From: Bradyrhizobium sp. ORS 278
Lineage (GTDB): Bacteria; Pseudomonadota; Alphaproteobacteria; Rhizobiales; Xanthobacteraceae
DNA: 64,000 nucleotides
Direction of reading: 5' to 3'
Assembly: GCF_000026145.1 (NCBI RefSeq)
Contig: NC_009445.1
Span: forward strand, 5,672,501 to 5,736,500
The notes beneath the pieces are model-generated. The model saw only the letters and a program-made list of their open reading frames with translations. It ran no database searches and had not been told where the DNA came from. Both the position numbers and the translations under genes were made by a program. Positions within the stretch are counted from its first letter, which is position 1. The number at the start of each line of letters is the position of its first letter. Below are positions 59,986-64,000 of this stretch, piece by piece.

Positions 59986-60993
59986 CTATTTCTTCGCCTG
60001 CTCGACGAACTTGTTGGTGAAGGTCTTGCTGACGTCGATATTGGCCTTGGCGACGTCGGGCGAGCCGGTCGAGAACACCGCGAGCACCGCATCCGCGCCC
60101 TTCGGGTCCATCTTGCCGGTCTGCGAATACATCGGAATGGTGTTCTTCAGCGCGGCGAGATAGAGCGCCTTGTCCTTGCCGACGAGTTCCTCCGGCATCT
60201 TGGCCATGATCTCCTCCGGCGTATGCGCATGGATCCAGGCGATCGTCGCGAGAATGGCGTTGGTCAGCGCCTGCGTCTCCTTCTCGTGGCCGGCGATCCA
60301 GGCCACCGTCGAATACAGCGCGCCGCCCGGATACTCGCCGCCGAACACCTCGAGCGTGTCGTGCTGGGTGCGGGTGTCGGAGAGGATCTTCAGATCCGGA
60401 TGCGTGCCTTGCAGCACGGTGACCGAGGGATCGAGCATGACGGCCGCGTCGATCTGGCCCTGCTCCATCGCAGCCACCGCGGTCGCGCCGAGGCCGACGC
60501 CGATTACCGAGGTGCCGGCGGGATCGAGGCCGTTCTTCTTTAGCATGTATTTGAGGAAGAAGTCGGTCGAGGAGCCCGGCGCGCTGACGCCGACCTTCTT
60601 GCCGGCGAGGTCCTTGATCGAGTTGATCTCCTTGTTGTGCGACGGCGCCACCACCAGCACCAGGCCCGGATAGCGGTCGTAGACCACAAAGGACTGCATC
60701 TCCTGCTTCTTGGCGGCGAGATTGACGCAGTGATCGAAATAGCCTGACACGACGTCGGCGCTGCCGCCGAGCACGGCCTTCAGCGCGTCCGAGCCGCCCT
60801 TCAGATCGACCAGCTCGACATCGAGCCCGGCCTTCTCATATTCGCCGAGCTGCTTGGCGAGCACCGTCGGCAGATAGCACAGACAGGCGCCGCCGCCGAC
60901 CGCGATCGTCACCTTGGTCGCGGCCGATGCCAGCCCCGTGCTCAGCGTCAACGCCAGCAGCGCGCCGGCCACCCGGCCGATGATCTTGTTCAT
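59986..60993 (-). CDS. ABC transporter substrate-binding protein (NitT/TauT type)
   Basis: A 335-residue periplasmic protein with signal peptide (RVAGALLALTLSTGLASA, then ATKVTIAV). The NMT1/SsuA-like fold shows GGACLCYLPTVLAKQLGEYE, KAGLDVELVDLKGGSDALKA, LAGKKVGVSAPGSSTDFFLK and MEQGQIDAAVMLDP. Its cognate permease and ATPase lie upstream on the same strand, separated by gaps containing repeats. The ligand is unknown. Confidence 0.92.
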   Translation of the reverse strand: MNKIIGRVAGALLALTLSTGLASAATKVTIAVGGGACLCYLPTVLAKQLGEYEKAGLDVELVDLKGGSDALKAVLGGSADVVSGYFDHCVNLAAKKQEMQSFVVYDRYPGLVLVVAPSHNKEINSIKDLAGKKVGVSAPGSSTDFFLKYMLKKNGLDPAGTSVIGVGLGATAVAAMEQGQIDAAVMLDPSVTVLQGTHPDLKILSDTRTQHDTLEVFGGEYPGGALYSTVAWIAGHEKETQALTNAILATIAWIHAHTPEEIMAKMPEELVGKDKALYLAALKNTIPMYSQTGKMDPKGADAVLAVFSTGSPDVAKANIDVSKTFTNKFVEQAKK

Positions 60994-61067
60994 GTGTTTC
61001 CTCCGTTCGTGTCGTTGGCCAGATTAGGCGTCTGCGATTTGATTGAGAAGGCCGCCCCAGCCGCAGC

Positions 61068-61188
61068 CGTCGTCCCGGCGAAAGCCGGGACCCGTACCGC
61101 GTGATGTCGCGGTGAGAAATGATCGGTCGTCCCGCCTGCCCCAAACCACTCCCTGTGGTTATGGGCCCCGGCTTTCGCCGGGACGACG
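61068..61188. repeat. Dispersed palindromic repeat (CGTCGTCCCGGCGAAAGCC type)
   Basis: The arms CGTCGTCCCGGCGAAAGCC and GGCTTTCGCCGGGACGACG are perfectly inverted around a 70-90 base loop containing its own short repeats. It lies between the permease and binding-protein genes of one transport system, so it is transcribed. Confidence 0.75.
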
Positions 61189-61215
61189 GCGGAATGCGGA
61201 GCGACGGCGCCACCC

Positions 61216-62001
61216 TCACCGGCCATCCGCCGCGTCCGGCCGCCACACCAGGAGCCGCCGCTCTACTAGCGTCACGCAGATGTCGATCAGGATGACGAAG
61301 GCCGACAGCACGAACATGCCGGCGAAGACGCCGGCGACGTCGAACACGCCTTCGGCCTGCTGAATGAGATAGCCGAGGCCGGCGGCCGAGCCGAGATACT
61401 CGCCGACGACGGCTCCCACTACCGCGAAGCCGACCGAAGTGTGCAGCGACGAGAACATCCAGGACAACGCCGACGGCCAATAGACGTGGCGCATCAGCTG
61501 GCGCTCGCTCATGCCGAGCATGCGCGCGTTGTCGCGCACGACGGTCGAGACCTCCTTGACGCCCTGATAGACGTTGAAGAACACGATGAAGAAGACGAGC
61601 GTGACGCCGAGCGCGACCTTGGACCAGATCCCCAGGCCGAGCCACAGCGTGAAGATCGGCGCCAGCACCACACGTGGCAGCGCGTTGGCCATCTTGACGT
61701 AGGGGTCGAACACGGCAGCGACCAGCGGCTTGCGCGCGAACCAGAAGCCGACCAGCACACCGCCGAGCGAGCCGATGGCGAACGCCAGGATCGACTCCCA
61801 CAGCGTGATCGCCAGATGCTTCCAGATCGCGCCGGTCGCGAACCATTTCACGACTTGCGCCGCTACGTCGACCGGGTTGGAGAAGAAGAACGGCGGCAGC
61901 CAGATGCGGCCGAACACCGGGACGTTGGACAACAACTGCCACAGCGCGATCGCGACGATCGCGACCAGCAGCTGCAGCGCGAGCAGACCGAGGCGCGACA
62001 T
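61216..62001 (-). CDS. ABC transporter permease (NitT/TauT type)
   Basis: A 261-residue inner-membrane protein with about six helices (LLALQLLVAIVAIALWQLL, LAFAIGSLGGVLVGFWFA). The EAA loop is seen in RMLGMSERQLMRHVYWPSAL, and the C-terminal helix pair ends in LVERRLLVW. I chose ATG 61999-62001; upstream frame extension runs through a dispersed repeat and is not coding. Confidence 0.92.
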   Translation of the reverse strand: MSRLGLLALQLLVAIVAIALWQLLSNVPVFGRIWLPPFFFSNPVDVAAQVVKWFATGAIWKHLAITLWESILAFAIGSLGGVLVGFWFARKPLVAAVFDPYVKMANALPRVVLAPIFTLWLGLGIWSKVALGVTLVFFIVFFNVYQGVKEVSTVVRDNARMLGMSERQLMRHVYWPSALSWMFSSLHTSVGFAVVGAVVGEYLGSAAGLGYLIQQAEGVFDVAGVFAGMFVLSAFVILIDICVTLVERRLLVWRPDAADGR

Positions 62002-62054
62002 CAGGCTGCTCCCCGCTGCAAGGGGAACGCGATGTCCATGCCGCGCAGGTGGTG

Positions 62055-62185
62055 CACTCCCTCCCCCCTTGCGGGGGAGGGTCGGGGTGGGGGGTCCACA
62101 CGGGAAGTCTTTGCTGGGACCCCCACCCCCGACCCCTCCCCGCCTAGCGAAGCTTCGCTTCGCGCGGGGGGAGGGGAGTCGGAGC
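62055..62185. repeat. Dispersed repeat (CTCCCCCCTTGCGGGGGAGG type)
   Basis: A tight hairpin CTCCCCCCTTGCGGGGGAGG is followed by GTCGGGGTGGGGG, then the inverted CCCCCACCCCCGACCCCTCC and a second hairpin with CTAGCGAAGCTTCGCTTCGC. It sits between the ATPase and permease genes of one operon. A related element lies at 6440-6592. Confidence 0.7.
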
Positions 62186-62221
62186 GGAGCCCTTGGCAAG
62201 CAGCCGAACACACCCGCGACA

Positions 62222-63034
62222 TCACACCGCCTCCGCCTGCCTGTAGGTCTTCTCGACCTCGGCCTTCAGCGTCTGCCAGATCTCGCGATGCAACTCGTGG
62301 AACTCGTGCTTCATGCGCACCTCGAAGATGTCGCGCGGGCGCGGCAGGGTCACGCGCCAGTCGCCGATGATCCGCGAGGCGGGGCCCGCCGACATGATGA
62401 CGACGCGGTCGGCGAGCGCGATCGCCTCTTCCAGATCGTGGGTGACGAACAGCACCGCCTTGCGGTCGGCGTTCCAGAGGTCGAGCAGCAAATTGCCCAT
62501 GATCTGCCGCGTCTGCGCGTCCAGCGGGCCGAACGGCTCGTCCATCAGGATGATGCGGGGATTGCGGATCAGCACCTGCGCGAGGCCGACGCGCTTGCGC
62601 TGGCCGCCCGACAGCATGTGTGGATAGCGGTTGCCGAAGGCGCCGAGGCCCACAGACGTCAGCCATTGCTGCGCCTTGGCGGTGGCCTCTCGCGCGGGGG
62701 TGCCCGCGACCTCGAGGCCGATGGCGACGTTCTCCAGCGCCGTCTTCCAGGGAAACAGCGCATCCGCCTGAAACAGGTAGCCGGCCTCGCGATTGAGTCC
62801 CGCCAGCGGCTGGCCAAAGATGCGCACGCTGCCCGCGGCCGGCTTCAGCAGCCCCGCGGCGACGTTGAGAAGGGTGGACTTGCCGCAGCCGGTCGGCCCG
62901 ACGATGGCGACGAACTCGCCGTGCTCGACGCTCAGCTGCGCCGTCTCGACGGCGGTATAGGTGCGGCCGCCGGCGAGACGGAATGCGACCGTGGTCCCGT
63001 CGAGCGCGACCGCGGCGGCCGTTGGTGTCGTCAC
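62222..63034 (-). CDS. ABC transporter ATP-binding protein (NitT/TauT type)
   Basis: A 270-residue ATPase: Walker A GPTGCGKS, Q-loop YLFQADALFPWKTALENV, signature LSGGQRKRVGLAQ, Walker B IILMDEPFGPLDAQTR and LFVTHDLEEAIALADRVVIM. GTG 63032-63034 is preferred because GGGGAGG lies nine bases before it; a TTG two codons earlier is too close to that site. First gene of the leftward ABC/NUDIX/ppk2 run, divergent from the betaine-type operon. Confidence 0.92.
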   Translation of the reverse strand: MTTPTAAAVALDGTTVAFRLAGGRTYTAVETAQLSVEHGEFVAIVGPTGCGKSTLLNVAAGLLKPAAGSVRIFGQPLAGLNREAGYLFQADALFPWKTALENVAIGLEVAGTPAREATAKAQQWLTSVGLGAFGNRYPHMLSGGQRKRVGLAQVLIRNPRIILMDEPFGPLDAQTRQIMGNLLLDLWNADRKAVLFVTHDLEEAIALADRVVIMSAGPASRIIGDWRVTLPRPRDIFEVRMKHEFHELHREIWQTLKAEVEKTYRQAEAV

Positions 63035-63150
63035 GTCCAAGTTCCTCCCCGAAAATGGCCGGGACGGCTTAGCCGCTTGCGCGGCGAAGTTCAACGCGGG
63101 GGCTGGACGTGCTAGATCTGGAGCCGAGGCCCCCCGCCCCGAAAGGCTGC
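63035..63150. promoter_or_regulatory. Divergent promoter region of two ABC operons
   Basis: About 116 bases between two divergent ATPase genes; both promoters must lie here or just inside the genes. I see no clear dyad or consensus promoter. Confidence 0.35.
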
Positions 63151-63936
63151 ATGCCGCGCACATCCCTCATCAGCTACGATCATGTCCGCAAAACCTTCCC
63201 CGGCCCGGTGGTCGCGGTGGACGACGTCTCGCTGGAGATCGCCGCGGGCGAGTTCCTGGCGATCGTCGGCGGCTCCGGCTCGGGCAAGACCACGCTGCTG
63301 CGGCTGACCAACCGGCTGATCGCACTGGACAGCGGCACGATCCGGATCGGCGGCGAGGACATCGGCGGACTGGAGCCCGTCGCTCTGCGGCGCCGCATCG
63401 GCACCGTGTTCCAGAATGGCGCGCTGTTTCCACATATTACGGTTGCCGCCAACATCGGCATCACCCCGAGGCTGCTGGGAACGCCTTCAAGCGAGATCGC
63501 CGCGCGCGTCGACGAGCTCCTCGACCTCGTCCAGCTCGACCGCAAGGCCTACCGCAACCGCCTGCCCGACGCGCTCTCCGGCGGCCAGCGCCAGCGCGTC
63601 GGCGTCGCCCGGGCGCTGGCGGCGCATCCGCGCATCGTGCTGATGGACGAGCCGTTCGGCGCGCTCGATCCCCTGACGCGCGACGCGCTGGGCAGCGACT
63701 ATCGCGCGCTGCACGACAAGCTCGCGCTGACGACGCTGATGATCACCCACGACATCACCGAGGCGCTGCTGCTCGCCGACCGCGTCGCGGTGATGCGATC
63801 AGGCCGCCTGATCGAGATCGGCACGCCGGCCGAGCTCGCGGCGAGCCACGAGCCCTATGTCGCGGAGCTGATGTCGACGCCGCGGCGCCAAGCCGCGCGG
63901 CTCGCCGCGCTGCTGCCCGGGAGCGGCGCCGCATGA
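63151..63936 (+). CDS. Glycine betaine/proline-type ABC ATP-binding protein
   Basis: A 261-residue ATPase: SYDHVRKTFPGPVVAVDDVS, Walker A GGSGSGKT, TNRLIALDSGTIRIGGEDIG (the MINRLI-type segment of OpuCA/ProV), Q-loop VFQNGALFPHITVAANI, signature LSGGQRQRVGVAR, Walker B IVLMDEPFGALDPLTR and MITHDITEALLLADRVAVM. C-terminal CBS domains found in longer osmosensing homologues are absent. ATG 63151 starts MPRTSLISYDHV. Its stop overlaps the next start by four bases. Confidence 0.9.
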   Translation: MPRTSLISYDHVRKTFPGPVVAVDDVSLEIAAGEFLAIVGGSGSGKTTLLRLTNRLIALDSGTIRIGGEDIGGLEPVALRRRIGTVFQNGALFPHITVAANIGITPRLLGTPSSEIAARVDELLDLVQLDRKAYRNRLPDALSGGQRQRVGVARALAAHPRIVLMDEPFGALDPLTRDALGSDYRALHDKLALTTLMITHDITEALLLADRVAVMRSGRLIEIGTPAELAASHEPYVAELMSTPRRQAARLAALLPGSGAA

Positions 63937-64000
63937 GTCTGTTGTCCGATCCCCGCTTCGCCGAGGCCTTGTCGCATCTCGCCGACTATCTCGGCAGCCA
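63933..64000 (+). CDS. Start of the next ABC operon gene (probable permease), partial
   Basis: ATG 63933 overlaps the ATPase stop (ATGA). The first 22 residues read MSLLSDPRFAEALSHLADYL, then GS, up to the window end. By context this should be the OpuCB/OpuCD-type permease, possibly fused to a binding domain, but too little is present to prove it. Confidence 0.6.
   Translation, partial: MSLLSDPRFAEALSHLADYLGS

Overview
The window is high-GC DNA from an alphaproteobacterium, most likely Bradyrhizobium or a close relative in the Nitrobacteraceae. This rests on the gene content (ccoG, many NitT/TauT, Liv and TRAP importers, a SOUL haem protein, DUF892 and HXXEE proteins), very GC-rich third codon positions, and several families of palindromic intergenic repeats of the kind common in that group. 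Family and genus are inferred from pattern; no search was run.

Layout. 1-6.4 kb: the 3' end of a molybdenum hydroxylase subunit, an orphan IS3 OrfA-like protein, an acetamidase/formamidase, ccoG, a fumarylacetoacetate-hydrolase-fold protein with a twin-arginine signal, and a SOUL haem-binding protein. 6.6-29.0 kb: a large catabolic region of two divergons, each with a GntR-type regulator and an ABC importer. The first divergon is cyclase and FAH-fold hydrolase leftward, then a NitT/TauT-type importer with an FCD-GntR gene rightward. The second is a long leftward run (GntR/UTRA, Liv-type importer, PEP-mutase/isocitrate-lyase family lyase, hydantoinase B and A, isochorismatase-fold protein, FAD oxidoreductase) against a rightward Old Yellow Enzyme-like reductase plus a leuCD-type hydro-lyase pair. 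Together they look like uptake and breakdown of a cyclic amide or imide and a branched dicarboxylate; the substrate is not known.

29.0-32.4 kb: DUF892 stress protein, small proteins, an M20 peptidase, then a deletion scar that fuses the 3' remnants of a divergent ridA/lysR pair. 32.44-35.86 kb: the most interesting part. A 48-bp exact copy of the 3' half of a tRNA-Lys(CTT) gene lies about 3.3 kb from the intact tRNA. Between the two copies is lower-GC DNA with one long gene, an 805-residue SIR2-STAND protein that starts with TTG. It has the architecture of known anti-phage NLR-like proteins (type V AVAST/Avs5-like). No integrase is present, so this looks like a minimal tRNA-targeted defence cassette that was mobilised in trans.

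36-42 kb: a Spy/CpxP-like periplasmic protein, a DctPQM TRAP transporter, and leuA preceded by a previously uncalled 42-residue leader peptide with four consecutive leucine codons (probable attenuator). 42.26-43.53 kb: a complete IS481-family element inserted in the loop of a REP-like hairpin with a CTGC target duplication. 44-58 kb: hydrolases, small secreted or stress proteins, a Crp/Fnr regulator, a CAP-domain protein, an MFS exporter, and a surface/signalling cluster (TpsB-like outer-membrane transporter, FecR-domain protein, CHASE2-PAS-GGDEF-EAL protein). 58-64 kb: PPK2, a NUDIX protein, a second NitT/TauT-type ABC importer interrupted by repeats, and the start of a divergent glycine-betaine-type ABC operon that leaves the window.
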